64,000 bases of DNA from Roseibium album (GCA_001404055.1 CXTY01000015.1:248001-312000); one strand, 5' to 3'. Shown: positions 27,553 to 37,141, counted from the first letter of the stretch. Numbers and translations: made by a program. Notes: generated by a model not told the origin, from the letters alone.

Positions 27553-28383
27553 ATGGATATTCGTCAGGTGTGCAGCCCTCAGGAGACCAGGGGTTTCGAT
27601 ACCGGTCAGTTGAGAGGAAATTATTTGGTCAGTGACCTGTTCGCGCAGGGGCAGATCAACATGACATACAGCCATCTTGACCGGACAATCGTTGGTGGTG
27701 CTGTTCCAATGGAGGCTGCACTGGAATTGAAATCGAGCAAACAGGTCGGTTCGCCAAAATTCCTCGACCGGCGCGAAATCGGGATCATCAATATCGGTTC
27801 GTTGGGCAAGATAACGGCTGATGGTTCGACGTATGATCTGGCACCGCGCGAATGCCTATATTTGCCCATGGGTACCAAACAGGTCTGCTTTGTGAGCGAT
27901 GATGGAAACAACCCGGCACGGTTTTATTTCATCAGCACGCCAGCGCATCATGCTCATCCGCCAATGAAGATTACCGAGGATCAGGCAAATCGGCTGGAAC
28001 TTGGAACAGCTTCGGATGCCAACATCCGTATCCTGCGCCAGTACATTCATCCAGACGTTTGCAATAGCTGCCAATTGGTCATGGGGATCACAACGATCCT
28101 GGATGGCAGTGTTTGGAATACCATGCCTTGTCACACCCATGACCGCCGGTCAGAGGTCTATTTGTATTTCGACATGCAACCAGAAACGCGCGTGTTTCAT
28201 TTCATGGGAGAGCCCGATGAGACGCGGCATCTGGTTGTCGCAGAAGGCGAGGCAATCCTGTCTCCAGGCTGGTCCATTCACAGCGGAGCAGGCACCGGCC
28301 GGTACAGCTTTATCTGGTCAATGGCCGGGGACAATCAGGACTTCACCGATATGGACTTTGTCGACATGAAGGATCTTCGTTAA
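27553..28383 (+). CDS. kduI: 5-dehydro-4-deoxy-D-glucuronate isomerase
   Basis: Isomerises 5-keto-4-deoxyuronate, from unsaturated uronates of pectin or glycosaminoglycan breakdown, to 2,5-diketo-3-deoxygluconate. 276 residues from ATG 27553, close to the E. coli protein (278). The metal ligands are conserved: H194, H196, E201 and H243 in PCHTHDRRSEVY and GWSIHSG. Directly follows the GntR gene and is likely co-transcribed. No KduD or KDG kinase is in this window, so the rest of the pathway is elsewhere. Confidence 0.96.
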   Translation: MDIRQVCSPQETRGFDTGQLRGNYLVSDLFAQGQINMTYSHLDRTIVGGAVPMEAALELKSSKQVGSPKFLDRREIGIINIGSLGKITADGSTYDLAPRECLYLPMGTKQVCFVSDDGNNPARFYFISTPAHHAHPPMKITEDQANRLELGTASDANIRILRQYIHPDVCNSCQLVMGITTILDGSVWNTMPCHTHDRRSEVYLYFDMQPETRVFHFMGEPDETRHLVVAEGEAILSPGWSIHSGAGTGRYSFIWSMAGDNQDFTDMDFVDMKDLR

Positions 28384-28638
28384 GCGCAGGTGTCTCAGGT
28401 GTTGTTCTTGAGACCTGAGCCAACGCTCTTCGCCGCGCGCCAGCAAACGACATAAAGGCATGTGCTAGGAGAACCTTCTGTTTTATTTGACAAAAAGACA
28501 AATCGAAGAGTTCCCGAGGTCAAAAAATGGCTTCGGGAATTTGCACCACAAAAGCGAACAGATTGCTGTTTCTAATTCCTATTTCCTGTCGTAAGCTCGA
28601 CAGACAAGGTTGATTTCAATTGCAGGAAGGTAGTCCCC

Positions 28639-29163
28639 ATGGCCCCCACATCCTATCAGGCCCCCATGCGCGGAGACAAAGCCGAGAAGAAGACTGTGAG
28701 TCAGTCGACCGAGTCCAATCTGGCATCAACAACAAGCACTGTTGCCAAGCTTCTGGAAAACAAAGGAAGTGATGTCTTTTCCGTTCGTCCGCAGGATACG
28801 GTTCATCACGCAGTGACGGTCTTGCGGGACAAACGTATCGGCGCCCTTCTGGTTACCGACCAGAACGGGGCAATGCAGGGCATTCTGTCCGAGCGTGATA
28901 TTGTTCGTAAACTCGCTGAAACACCGGGTCAGACATTGCCGCAACAAGTGGAAGGTCTGATGACACGCGACGTTACGACCTGCGCACCGACCGATCTGTT
29001 GGAAACAATTTTGCGCAAGATGACGAACGGAAGATTCAGGCACATGCCGGTGATTGAAGATGGCAAATTGTGCGGCATGATCACCATAGGTGACGTGGTC
29101 AATTTTCGGTTGAACGAACTTGAATATGAATCACTGCGCATGAAGCAGATGATCGTCGGTTAA
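28639..29163 (+). CDS. CBS-domain pair protein
   Basis: 174 residues, soluble, made almost entirely of two CBS domains (about 45-100 and 112-165) forming one Bateman module: VRPQDTVHHAVTVLRDKRIGALLVTD (quoted in part), GILSERDIVRKLAE, RHMPVIEDGKLCGMITIGDVV. Such modules bind adenine nucleotides or NAD and regulate partners, but no effector domain is attached. Start ATG 28639 has a gcaggaagg site. Stands alone; a terminator separates it from the convergent dld. Confidence 0.9.
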   Translation: MAPTSYQAPMRGDKAEKKTVSQSTESNLASTTSTVAKLLENKGSDVFSVRPQDTVHHAVTVLRDKRIGALLVTDQNGAMQGILSERDIVRKLAETPGQTLPQQVEGLMTRDVTTCAPTDLLETILRKMTNGRFRHMPVIEDGKLCGMITIGDVVNFRLNELEYESLRMKQMIVG

Positions 29164-29185
29164 AACCGCTCAGTTTCAAGTAAAT

Positions 29186-29221
29186 TGGCTCACGCGCACT
29201 TCTTTGCCCGTGAGCCATTTT
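29186..29221. terminator. terminator between the CBS gene and dld
   Basis: Perfect 9-bp stem tggctcacg (29186-29194) / cgtgagcca (29209-29217), flanked by aaat on the left and tttt on the right. Serves the two convergent genes. Confidence 0.7.
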
Positions 29222-29230
29222 AATGTCTGA

Positions 29231-30937
29231 TCAATGATAGCACTTGCGGCGGGACATCTTGCCGATGCCTGGGTTAAGGCTGTTGGTCGGGTCACATTGA
29301 CGATAGTGCTCGGCCAGATCCGGCTTGGCCGGATAGAGATGTCCGACATTGTGTTCTGCCGGGTATTCCGCACCGCGTTCATCAAGCAGTTCCAGCATCC
29401 TGGCCTTGATTGCCTTTGGGTCCTGACCCTTTTTCACGATGTAGTCCTGGTGAAGCACGTGGCAGAAGAAATGCCCGTAATAGAGCTTGTGAACCAGTCC
29501 GTCTTCCACATCTTCCGGGAGGTGCTCAAACCAGTCCTGATCGTTTCTGCGAAGGGCAATGTCCAGCGCAAGAATATCCTCAACCTCGTCTGAATGTACG
29601 GCATGATACCTTACCGCAGCACCTGCTGCTGCAAATCTGTGCAGGCCGGCGATCTTGCCTTCCCGCTCGGTACAGGCAAACCAGTCGCCGACTTCCTTGG
29701 CGAAGAACTCTCCCAGGAACGATTCTGCTTCAGCCACGCCGCCGTCGCGCATTTTTACGATCAAGTGATGGTCGTATCTGGAGCGAAACGCCTCCATCCT
29801 CTCAGGCAACACATTGGGCCAGAGGCGATTGATGAACTGCATCAATCGATCAGTCAGATGCCTTGGCAAGAATGGCACCTTGGAAAGCCGTGCGTCGACC
29901 CATCCCTTCACAGCAAAGATCTTCGGCAGCCAGTCTGTCCCGAGCTTGTCGATCAGAACAAGCGTGTCTTTGCCGTAGGTTTTCGAGATGTCGTAGATAT
30001 CAGCGTGCATGTACTCGCCCGACACTGGAAGGCTGTCGAACTCGGCCAGGATATGGCGACGCAAGCGGGTCAGAACCGATGTATCGTTCGTGCCGATATA
30101 GAAGACCCTTTCCTGCGCTGTCTTTGGGTAGGTGTCGAGACGAACCGCAAAAACGGCCAGTTTTCCTGCACAGCCCGCTGCCTCGTAGAGGCGGCGCTTG
30201 TCGGCATTGAAACGCGCTGGGCTTGGTTCATCGATCTCGCGGACCCGGCGGTGGTAATCTGTATCTGAAGCCTTGAGGTTGGTTTCCTCGACATTGGCCA
30301 GCGAATAGTCACCTGCCTCAAGTCGAGTGAGCACCGTTTCGGGATCACTGCCAAGATCGATGCCCAGATGATTGACCAGTTCCAGGGTGCCGTCTTCATT
30401 GATGCGCGCGTAAAGGGCCAGTTCAGTGTAGGAGGGGCCCCGCTCAATCAGGGCGCCGCCGGAATTGTTGCAGACACCACCGACAATGGAGGCGCCTATG
30501 CACGAGGAGCCGATTTCCGAATGTGGCTGACGTTCAAGCGGAGTCATCAGCTTTTCAAGCGCAAACAGCGTCGCACCCGGAAAGCTGATGATCTGTTTGC
30601 CCTTGTCCAGAAGCTGAATTGCGTCCATGCGGGTGGTACTGACAACGACAGCGTCGCGGTCATAGACACCCTTGGGGGTGGAACCTTCCGTCAGGCCGGT
30701 ATTGGCTGCCTGGAATATGACAATTTTGTCTGCGGCAACACAGACCTTCAGAACACGCCATTGTTCCAAGAGGGTGCCCGGTCGAACGACAGCCAGGGCT
30801 TTGCCTTCGCCCGAGCGGAACCCCTTGCAAAATCGCTCCATCGATTTGGCGTTGGTAATGACATGGCGCGCCCCGACAATGGATCTAAAGGCGGCTGTGA
30901 GTTGCTCCGGTGAAGAGCTGGGAGTCAGGTCCTGCAT
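29231..30937 (-). CDS. dld: D-lactate dehydrogenase, quinone-dependent (FAD)
   Basis: Peripheral membrane flavoenzyme oxidising D-lactate to pyruvate and feeding quinone. 568 residues, matching the E. coli Dld length (571). The N-terminal FAD-binding PCMH domain (about 30-260) has QAANTGLTEGSTP and HSEIGSSCIGASIVGGVCNN. The C-terminal Dld-type membrane-binding/cap domain includes WLPKIFAVKGWVD and the end DPTNSLNPGIGKMS. Starts 36 bases after the L-lactate-type dehydrogenase gene; the two look like an operon handling both lactate isomers. Confidence 0.95.
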   Translation of the reverse strand: MQDLTPSSSPEQLTAAFRSIVGARHVITNAKSMERFCKGFRSGEGKALAVVRPGTLLEQWRVLKVCVAADKIVIFQAANTGLTEGSTPKGVYDRDAVVVSTTRMDAIQLLDKGKQIISFPGATLFALEKLMTPLERQPHSEIGSSCIGASIVGGVCNNSGGALIERGPSYTELALYARINEDGTLELVNHLGIDLGSDPETVLTRLEAGDYSLANVEETNLKASDTDYHRRVREIDEPSPARFNADKRRLYEAAGCAGKLAVFAVRLDTYPKTAQERVFYIGTNDTSVLTRLRRHILAEFDSLPVSGEYMHADIYDISKTYGKDTLVLIDKLGTDWLPKIFAVKGWVDARLSKVPFLPRHLTDRLMQFINRLWPNVLPERMEAFRSRYDHHLIVKMRDGGVAEAESFLGEFFAKEVGDWFACTEREGKIAGLHRFAAAGAAVRYHAVHSDEVEDILALDIALRRNDQDWFEHLPEDVEDGLVHKLYYGHFFCHVLHQDYIVKKGQDPKAIKARMLELLDERGAEYPAEHNVGHLYPAKPDLAEHYRQCDPTNSLNPGIGKMSRRKCYH

Positions 30938-30973
30938 GGTCTTGAGCGTTTCAGGCCTTTGTGTCTTTGAAAA

Positions 30974-32131
30974 TCAAAGGGGATTGCGAAAACGAAGATT
31001 GTCCCGGTTGAGTTGATCAAGGCTGGTGATGCCCATCAGTTTCATATCGCGCTCAATCTCCGTCCTGAGATTACCGAGGGCCCGCTCGACACCGGCCTGT
31101 CCGGCCGCCGCCAATGCATAGAGATAGAGCCTGCCGCCTGAGCAGGCTTTCGCACCAACCGACAATGCTTTCAGGACATGAGTGCCACGCTGAACACCGC
31201 CTTCGCAGATGACGTCAATCTTGTCGCCAACCGCGTCGACGATTTCCGCAAGCTGGTCAAACGGACTGCGGGAGCCGTCAAGCTGCCGGCCGCCATGGTT
31301 GGAGACCATGATGCCGGTACAGCCGATATCGACGGCGCGCTTGGCGTCTTCCACGCTCATGATGCCTTTCAGGGCGAACTGGCCGTTCCATTTGGCGCAA
31401 AGTTCTTCTGCATCCTTCCAGTTCATCGATTGGTCCAGCATGGTCGAGAAGTAGTTGCCGACCGAAACCGCAACATTGGTGCCTTCGCTGACGTAACCAG
31501 ACAAATGCGGCATGTCGAACTTCGGCTTGGTGTAGAAATTCCAGGCCCACATGGGGTGCGTTGCAAAGCTGAGCATGGACTCAAGGGTCAGTTTTGGCGG
31601 TGACGTAAAGCCGGTGCGCAGGTCCCGTTCACGGTTGCCGCCCGTAATCGTATCGACGGTCAGTGCCAAGACCTCGAAATTGGCTTCCCGTGCCCTTTCC
31701 AGCAGCGCGTCGTTGAGACCACGATCCTTGTGGAAGTAGAACTGGAACATTTTCGGCGTGTTGGCGATCTGGGCAATCTCTTCAACCGTTACCGTCGCAA
31801 GCGAAGACACGCCGAACATCGTGCCGTATTTTGTGGCGGCCCGCGCAACGCCTCGCTCACCGTCGTGGTGGAAGAGACGTTGCAAGGCGGTCGGTGCACA
31901 GTAGACGGGCATATCAAGTTTCTGGCCCATGACCTCGACGCTCATGTCGACCTCTTCCACGCCGGCTAGCACATTAGGAACCAGATCAACGTCGTCAAAC
32001 GCCGTCGTGTTGCGACGGTAAGTGATCTCATCGTCTGCGGCGCCATCGATATAGTGAAAAATTGGACCGGGAAGCCGGCGCTTTGCGAGTTTCCGGAAGT
32101 CCTGGAAGTTATGACAGTCGTTCAGTCCCAT
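30974..32131 (-). CDS. lldD: FMN-dependent alpha-hydroxy-acid dehydrogenase, L-lactate type
   Basis: 385 residues from the Met at 32131; a Met at 32146 behind an aggac site is the main alternative, and the frame further up to 32308 is not family-like. TIM-barrel flavoprotein with FHYIDGAADDE, LTVDTITGGNRERDLRTGF and the catalytic His in SNHGGRQLDG. L-lactate is the likely substrate because the next gene is dld, but glycolate or mandelate-type enzymes share these motifs. Confidence 0.88.
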   Translation of the reverse strand: MGLNDCHNFQDFRKLAKRRLPGPIFHYIDGAADDEITYRRNTTAFDDVDLVPNVLAGVEEVDMSVEVMGQKLDMPVYCAPTALQRLFHHDGERGVARAATKYGTMFGVSSLATVTVEEIAQIANTPKMFQFYFHKDRGLNDALLERAREANFEVLALTVDTITGGNRERDLRTGFTSPPKLTLESMLSFATHPMWAWNFYTKPKFDMPHLSGYVSEGTNVAVSVGNYFSTMLDQSMNWKDAEELCAKWNGQFALKGIMSVEDAKRAVDIGCTGIMVSNHGGRQLDGSRSPFDQLAEIVDAVGDKIDVICEGGVQRGTHVLKALSVGAKACSGGRLYLYALAAAGQAGVERALGNLRTEIERDMKLMGITSLDQLNRDNLRFRNPL

Positions 32132-32348
32132 GAGAGAGCCATCCATCGGTCCTAGAGTGGTCTTCGTTCGAATTGGTAACATTTTCTTACCAATATTGGG
32201 TTGCGAGTACAAGTGCAACGCATTCTGCCAGGGTGCGTGGTCAAAATTTGGATTGAAGTTATGGCTGAAAGGAAACGCGGTGTGATCGAAAAACAGATTG
32301 TTTTTCAATCAAGTACGAGGACTGAAGAAATTCAATCAGCCAAGTTGC

Positions 32349-32378
32349 CACCTTTGCCTGCAATTTCCGGCAAAGGTG
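32349..32378. other. 10-bp hairpin upstream of the copper operon
   Basis: Perfect inverted repeat cacctttgcc / ggcaaaggtg with a 10-base loop, in the divergent gap between lldD and copA. Only a ttt follows, so termination is doubtful. Role unknown. Confidence 0.4.
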
Positions 32379-32503
32379 TTTCGCCGCGCTGCATCAAGTG
32401 ATCCCGTCGGCTGCTGCCCTCAAAAGGACATGAGGAAACTGGATACGATGAACATGGAGAGCCTTTCTGGCAGCTGATTTTGACAGAGTGGCAATTCTTC
32501 TGC

Positions 32504-32534
32504 TTGACCTTCCAGTGACTGGAAGCCCTAATTG
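32504..32534 (+). promoter_or_regulatory. CueR/MerR-type copper-responsive promoter of copA
   Basis: -35 ttgacc and -10 taattg are 19 bases apart, the overlong spacer typical of MerR-regulated promoters. The spacer is a near-perfect palindrome, cttccagt-g-actggaag, matching the CueR box pattern. A cueR gene lies in the same operon, so autoregulated Cu(I) induction is expected. Transcription should start near 32541, which excludes the TTG at 32532 as the copA start. Confidence 0.85.
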
Positions 32535-32552
32535 GCGTTTTCAGTTTCCATC

Positions 32553-34928
32553 ATGCAGAGCACCAGAGAAATGCAGGACACAGCGGTTCAGCCCGATCAG
32601 AACCAACAGACAGGCACCGAAACCGACCCCGTTTGCGGCATGTCGGTTACACTTGGAAAAGGCAAGCCGACCCTGAGTTACAAGGGGCACGATTACCATT
32701 TTTGTAGCTCAAAATGCCACGACCGGTTCGACGCGGATCCTTATTTCTATATGTCTGGCAATTCTGTGAAGAAGAAAGCGCAGGAAGCAGATCGCTCGGC
32801 GGCCGGGGCACTCTACACCTGTCCGATGGATCCGGAAATTGTCCAGGAAGGACCTGGCACCTGCCCGATTTGCGGTATGGCCTTGGAGCCAATGAGCGGC
32901 GTTTCTGACGAACCCAATCACGAACTCATCGATTTTACCCGTCGCCTCTGGGTCAGTGCCTTGGCGGCCATTCCGCTTCTGGTCCTGACCATGGGCCCAA
33001 TGATCGGACTTCCGATCCGCCAGTGGATCGGTGAGGGACCTGCAATTTATCTGGAAGCGCTCCTGGCAGCACCAGTTGTGCTATGGGCAGCGTTACCGTT
33101 CTTCCAGCGTGGCTGGACCTCTCTCGTAACGCGTCACTTCAACATGTGGACGCTGATCATGATCGGGGTAGGCGCGGCCTACCTCTATTCGATGGTAGCT
33201 GCGTTCATGCCGTTCCTTTTCCCGGATACGTTGAAGGGTGCGAGCGGTCATATGCCCGTCTATTTCGAGGCGGCGGTTGTCATAATTGCACTGGTATTTG
33301 TTGGTCAGGTACTGGAGTTGAATGCACGGGAGCGCACAGGAGATGCAATCAGGGCGCTGCTTGATCTTGCGCCGAAAACCGCCCGCCGCATTACAGACGA
33401 TGGTGATGAATACGACGCACCGTTGGAGAACGTTCTGGCCGGGGACAAATTGCGAGTGCGCCCCGGTGAAGCAGTGCCGGTTGATGGTCTCGTTCTTGAG
33501 GGGGCTTCCGCAGTTGATGAAAGCCTTGTAACAGGCGAACCGGTCCCGGTCGAAAAGCAGTCGGGCGACGGGGTCACTGGCGGAACGCTTAACAAAACCG
33601 GCTCTTTCATCATGGAAGCACAGCTCGTTGGCGCTGACACAATGCTTTCAAAAATCGTCGACATGGTTGCCTCAGCTCAGCGGTCTCGCGCACCCATTCA
33701 AGGTCTTGCGGATAAGGTCGCTGGTGTCTTCGTGCCTGCGGTCGTCGGCGCAGCGATACTGGCGTTTTGCCTATGGCTCATTTTTGGCCCCAGTCCTTCC
33801 CTGGTGCATGCGATCATTGCTGCCGTTTCCGTGCTGATCATCGCCTGTCCCTGTGCCCTTGGCCTTGCAACACCAATGTCGATCATGACTGCAACAGGTC
33901 GTGGTGCCCAGGCAGGTGTCCTGGTCAAGACGGCAGAAAGCCTGGAACTTCTGGCCTCTGTTGACACGGTTGTCGTCGACAAGACAGGCACGTTGACGGA
34001 AGGCAAACCTGTCGTCAGCGAAATAGTCACTGCAAAGGGTATATCGGAAGAGGATGTTCTGCTTCTCGCAGGAGCACTGGAAAAAGGGTCTGAGCATCCA
34101 TTGGCAGAGGCAATACTGGCAGCCGCTGAACGTCGGGAGTTAAAACTGCCGAACGTTAAAAACTTCGAAGCTGTGACTGGCAGAGGCGTGAAGGCTGAAA
34201 TCGGCACGGAACAGGTATTGTTCGGCAACGCAGCTTTTGCTGCTGAGGCCGGTGCGGATCTTGGTCAGCTTCAGGGCCGAGCAGAAGAACTTTCAGAATT
34301 GGGCAAGACCGTAATGTATCTCGTAGGCTCAGCTGAGGGGCGCACGGAGTTGAAAGGTTTGATCGCAGTCGCCGATCCGGTCAAACCGAATGCGAAAGCC
34401 GCGATTGATGCACTACACGCAGATGGCATCAAGATTGTCATGGCAACGGGCGATGCTCAGCGCACTGCGGAAGCCGTTGCCGGCACGCTTGGTATTGATG
34501 AAGTTCGCGCCGGTGTTTCGCCTGAAGGCAAACAGAAGATCATTGAAGATCTGAAATCGGCCGGGCGCAAGGTCGCCATGGCCGGAGACGGTGTGAATGA
34601 CGCACCAGCTCTGGCGGCAGCTGATGTAGGGCTTGCCATGGGAACAGGTGCAGATGTCGCCATGGAAAGCGCTGGGATAACCCTGCTCAAGGGCGACCTG
34701 GAGGGCATCCTGCGGGCTCGAACACTGGCACGGGAGACAGTGCGCAATATACGCCAGAACATGTTCTTCGCTTTTGTCTACAACGCGGTTGGTGTGCCGA
34801 TTGCAGCCGGCGTCTTGTATCCGTTCTTGGGTATCTTGCTGTCACCCATGCTTGCGGCCGCTGCAATGAGCCTTTCATCCGTATCCGTGATCACCAATGC
34901 GCTGCGTCTACGCACGCTCAAACTCTGA
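32553..34928 (+). CDS. copA: Cu(I)-exporting P-type ATPase
   Basis: P1B-type pump moving Cu(I) (or Ag) out of the cytoplasm. 791 residues from ATG 32553; ATG 32571 is an alternative. Instead of a CxxC HMA domain, the N-terminus has a YHS/TRASH-like domain ([19 protein letters not shown]) and a Cys/Met metal segment ([21 protein letters not shown]). Eight helices; the ion-binding CPC is in [13 protein letters not shown], phosphorylation site [16 protein letters not shown]-binding GSEHPLAEA, hinge [11 protein letters not shown]. Followed 10 bases later by cueR. Pumps of this YHS form are often linked to cytochrome oxidase copper supply. Confidence 0.93.
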   Translation: MQSTREMQDTAVQPDQNQQTGTETDPVCGMSVTLGKGKPTLSYKGHDYHFCSSKCHDRFDADPYFYMSGNSVKKKAQEADRSAAGALYTCPMDPEIVQEGPGTCPICGMALEPMSGVSDEPNHELIDFTRRLWVSALAAIPLLVLTMGPMIGLPIRQWIGEGPAIYLEALLAAPVVLWAALPFFQRGWTSLVTRHFNMWTLIMIGVGAAYLYSMVAAFMPFLFPDTLKGASGHMPVYFEAAVVIIALVFVGQVLELNARERTGDAIRALLDLAPKTARRITDDGDEYDAPLENVLAGDKLRVRPGEAVPVDGLVLEGASAVDESLVTGEPVPVEKQSGDGVTGGTLNKTGSFIMEAQLVGADTMLSKIVDMVASAQRSRAPIQGLADKVAGVFVPAVVGAAILAFCLWLIFGPSPSLVHAIIAAVSVLIIACPCALGLATPMSIMTATGRGAQAGVLVKTAESLELLASVDTVVVDKTGTLTEGKPVVSEIVTAKGISEEDVLLLAGALEKGSEHPLAEAILAAAERRELKLPNVKNFEAVTGRGVKAEIGTEQVLFGNAAFAAEAGADLGQLQGRAEELSELGKTVMYLVGSAEGRTELKGLIAVADPVKPNAKAAIDALHADGIKIVMATGDAQRTAEAVAGTLGIDEVRAGVSPEGKQKIIEDLKSAGRKVAMAGDGVNDAPALAAADVGLAMGTGADVAMESAGITLLKGDLEGILRARTLARETVRNIRQNMFFAFVYNAVGVPIAAGVLYPFLGILLSPMLAAAAMSLSSVSVITNALRLRTLKL

Positions 34929-34938
34929 GGTTGACGAG

Positions 34939-35361
34939 ATGAACATTGGTGCTGCGTCTGAGATCAGTCTTCTACCTGTCAAAACCATCCGATATTACGA
35001 AGATATCGGGTTGGTGCGCCCCTTGCGCAGCGGTAACGGCTATCGTGATTTTTCCGACACCGACTTGGAGCGTCTGAAGTTTCTTCAAAGGGCGCGCAGT
35101 CTGGGATTTTCAATTGAGGAATGCCGCGAACTGCTTTCGCTTTATGAAGATAGAAACCGGGCAAGCGCGGATGTCAAAGCCATTACGAAGTTGAAAATTC
35201 AAGAGGTCGACAGAAAGATTGCGGAGCTGCAGTCTCTCAGGAAGGTTCTGACAACTCTATCCGAAGCCTGCCACGGCGATGATCGTCCCGAGTGCCCGAT
35301 CATTGAAGATCTGGCCGGGGGACTAGTGCAGCAATTCGACATGGATCGCGACCTGACGTGA
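34939..35361 (+). CDS. cueR: copper-responsive MerR-family regulator CueR
   Basis: 140 residues from ATG 34939. N-terminal winged helix (KTIRYYEDIGLVRP), long dimerisation helix, and the Cu(I) loop with C111 and C119 in ACHGDDRPECP, equivalent to the C112/C120 pair of E. coli CueR. It has no extra Cys pattern for mercury or zinc sensing. Lies in the copA transcript and should act on the 19-bp-spacer promoter at 32504. Its stop overlaps the next gene start (GTGA). Confidence 0.93.
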   Translation: MNIGAASEISLLPVKTIRYYEDIGLVRPLRSGNGYRDFSDTDLERLKFLQRARSLGFSIEECRELLSLYEDRNRASADVKAITKLKIQEVDRKIAELQSLRKVLTTLSEACHGDDRPECPIIEDLAGGLVQQFDMDRDLT

Positions 35362-35786
35362 TCCAGGAACAGCGGAAATGGGGCTTGCTGGCGCTCGTTT
35401 TTTTGAGTGCAGGCGTCCTGGCCTGGAAGTTGATTTCAGTTGAAAACACTCCACCAAAACCCGACGGAGCGAACATGGTCGCCGTTACTTTGCCAAGCTT
35501 GTCCGGCGAGGCGAAAATAGGTCAGGTTCGTTTTCAGGAAAAATGTGCTGTCTGCCACGGAAAAAAGGCAGATGGCAAGAAAGGCCTGGGCCCACCACTC
35601 GTTCACAAGATTTATGAGCCAAGTCACCATGGCGATGGCGCGTTTCATCTCGCCGCACTCTACGGTGTTCGAGCACACCACTGGCCATTTGGTGATATGC
35701 CGCCGATAGAAAATGTTACTGAACAAGACGTGGCGGAAATCGTGGTGTTTGTTCGCGCTTTGCAGCGGGCAAACGGTATTAATTAG
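35358..35786 (+). CDS. membrane-anchored class I cytochrome c
   Basis: 142 residues from GTG 35358, overlapping the cueR stop by four bases, so it is part of the copper operon. One N-terminal membrane helix (about 8-27), uncleaved or a signal. Haem-binding CAVCH at 63-67 and a probable Met ligand in FGDMPPIENVT. Periplasmic electron carrier. In copper operons such small cytochromes may receive electrons from Cu oxidation, but that is inference. Confidence 0.88.
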   Translation: MIQEQRKWGLLALVFLSAGVLAWKLISVENTPPKPDGANMVAVTLPSLSGEAKIGQVRFQEKCAVCHGKKADGKKGLGPPLVHKIYEPSHHGDGAFHLAALYGVRAHHWPFGDMPPIENVTEQDVAEIVVFVRALQRANGIN

Positions 35787-35868
35787 GAGGCGCGTGAACT
35801 GATTGACTGTTATCGCAATCATTCGGTTTGGATAAAGGTGATCTGTCACTTGAAACGCGAACGAATAC

Positions 35869-35909
35869 ATCCGATCAGGTAACACCATTAGGGTTTTATC
35901 TGATCGGAT
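35869..35909. promoter_or_regulatory. inverted repeat upstream of cytochrome c'
   Basis: Perfect 10-bp arms atccgatcag (35869-35878) and ctgatcggat (35900-35909), centres about three helical turns apart, just upstream of the cytochrome c' ribosome site. Could be a dimer-of-dimers operator or an RNA hairpin. No regulator assigned. Confidence 0.4.
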
Positions 35910-35934
35910 TTGGTCCTGAAGGAGGAACAACTGG

Positions 35935-36393
35935 ATGTTGGGTAAACGTATTTCGTTGCTAGCAATTGCAGGAGTGGTCGCCGCTGGTGCCGCCTGGGCA
36001 CACGGTGGTGCGACAGGTGTGGTCAAAGAGCGTATGGACGCGATGTCCGCCATTGGAAAGAACATGAAATCTGTTGGCCAGATGCTCAAGACCAGTCCGG
36101 ACATTGATCCGGTTCTGGTGGCCAATGCTGGCGAAGCGATTGCAAGCCATTCCGGTCAAGCTCTGATCAAGCTGTTTCCTGAAGACAGCCTCAAGGCACC
36201 GAGCGAAGCGAGCCCGGCTATCTGGACAGACTGGAACAAGTTTTCTGACTATGCCGATGGCCTTCAGGCATCGGCGCTGGGGATGAAATCGCTGGCTGAG
36301 CAGGGCGCGGATAAAAAGTCTGTTGCTGCTGCCTTCGGCAAAGTGGCTGCTACTTGTAAATCCTGCCACGAGGCGTTTCGGATCAAGAAGTAG
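35935..36393 (+). CDS. cytochrome c' (class II)
   Basis: 152 residues with a signal peptide (about 1-22, ending AWA). The four-helix-bundle cytochrome c'/c-556 pattern ends with haem motif CKSCH at 141-145 (ATCKSCHEAFRIKK). Periplasmic; family members bind NO or act in electron transfer. Start ATG behind a strong aaggagg. Separate transcription unit from the copper operon, judging by the 148-base gap with its own inverted repeat. Confidence 0.9.
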   Translation: MLGKRISLLAIAGVVAAGAAWAHGGATGVVKERMDAMSAIGKNMKSVGQMLKTSPDIDPVLVANAGEAIASHSGQALIKLFPEDSLKAPSEASPAIWTDWNKFSDYADGLQASALGMKSLAEQGADKKSVAAAFGKVAATCKSCHEAFRIKK

Positions 36394-36460
36394 TGTCAAC
36401 ACCCGTCTCCTGCTGCCTTCGTAGCGTAATATGCTTGCCTCAGCGGCACGCATGTTCTAC

Positions 36461-36486
36461 CTGACGTTAAATTTTTAAAACGTCAG
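36461..36486. other. hairpin after cytochrome c'
   Basis: Perfect 8-bp arms ctgacgtt / aacgtcag around an A/T loop, 68 bases after the cytochrome c' stop and 35 before the RNase D start. No T run; a weak terminator or mRNA 3'-end structure. Confidence 0.35.
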
Positions 36487-36520
36487 TAAAGCGTCGACCC
36501 GCAACAGGAGACGACAAAGC

Positions 36521-37141
36521 ATGACCATTCGCTACCATAAGGGCGATCTCCCGGATTTAAATGCCTACGAAATGGCGAGCGCAGTGGCTGTCGATTCAGA
36601 AACGCTGGGATTGAACCCGCATCGGGACCGGCTTTGCGTTGTTCAGCTGTCGCCTGGAGACGGTTCAGCGGATGTGGTTCAGATCGCACGAGGTCAAACC
36701 GACGCGCCAAATCTTGCCACGCTCATGACAGACACGTCCAAGCCAAAAATATTTCACTTTGCACGGTTTGATGTTGCGGTCCTGCGCCACTATCTGAACA
36801 TCAGGGTTGAGCCGGTCTGGTGCACAAAGATTGCGTCTAAACTGGTGCGCACTTATACGGATCGGCATGGCCTGAAGGACATCACGCGCGAGCTTCTGGG
36901 CGTGGAACTGTCCAAACAACAACAGAGTTCTGATTGGGCAGCAGAAACACTCTCGGATGCGCAACTGGCCTATGCAGCATCCGATGTGCTGCATCTGCAT
37001 GCTTTGATGGAGAAGCTGGATTTCATGCTCAACAGAGAAGAGCGGACACATATCGCCAAGGCCTGTTTTGAGTTCTTGCCTGTACGCGCAGAGCTCGACC
37101 TGAAAGGTTGGGATGAAACCGACATCTTTGCGCATTCGTAA
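36521..37141 (+). CDS. rnd: ribonuclease D, short form
   Basis: DEDDy 3'-5' exonuclease acting on structured RNA. 206 residues: only the catalytic domain, without the HRDC domains of E. coli RNase D, as is common in alphaproteobacteria. Catalytic residues: VDSETLGL (DxE), HFARFDVAVL (D), YAASDVLHL (YxxxD). ATG behind a caggag site. Starts the run into lptC but is separated by 55 bases. Confidence 0.92.
   Translation: MTIRYHKGDLPDLNAYEMASAVAVDSETLGLNPHRDRLCVVQLSPGDGSADVVQIARGQTDAPNLATLMTDTSKPKIFHFARFDVAVLRHYLNIRVEPVWCTKIASKLVRTYTDRHGLKDITRELLGVELSKQQQSSDWAAETLSDAQLAYAASDVLHLHALMEKLDFMLNREERTHIAKACFEFLPVRAELDLKGWDETDIFAHS

Noticed and set aside
30368..30913. 181-residue frame on the + strand
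   Set aside because: Antisense to dld, with no motif of its own.
32532..32534. TTG as copA start
   Set aside because: It overlaps the -10 element of the copper promoter and would precede the transcript start.
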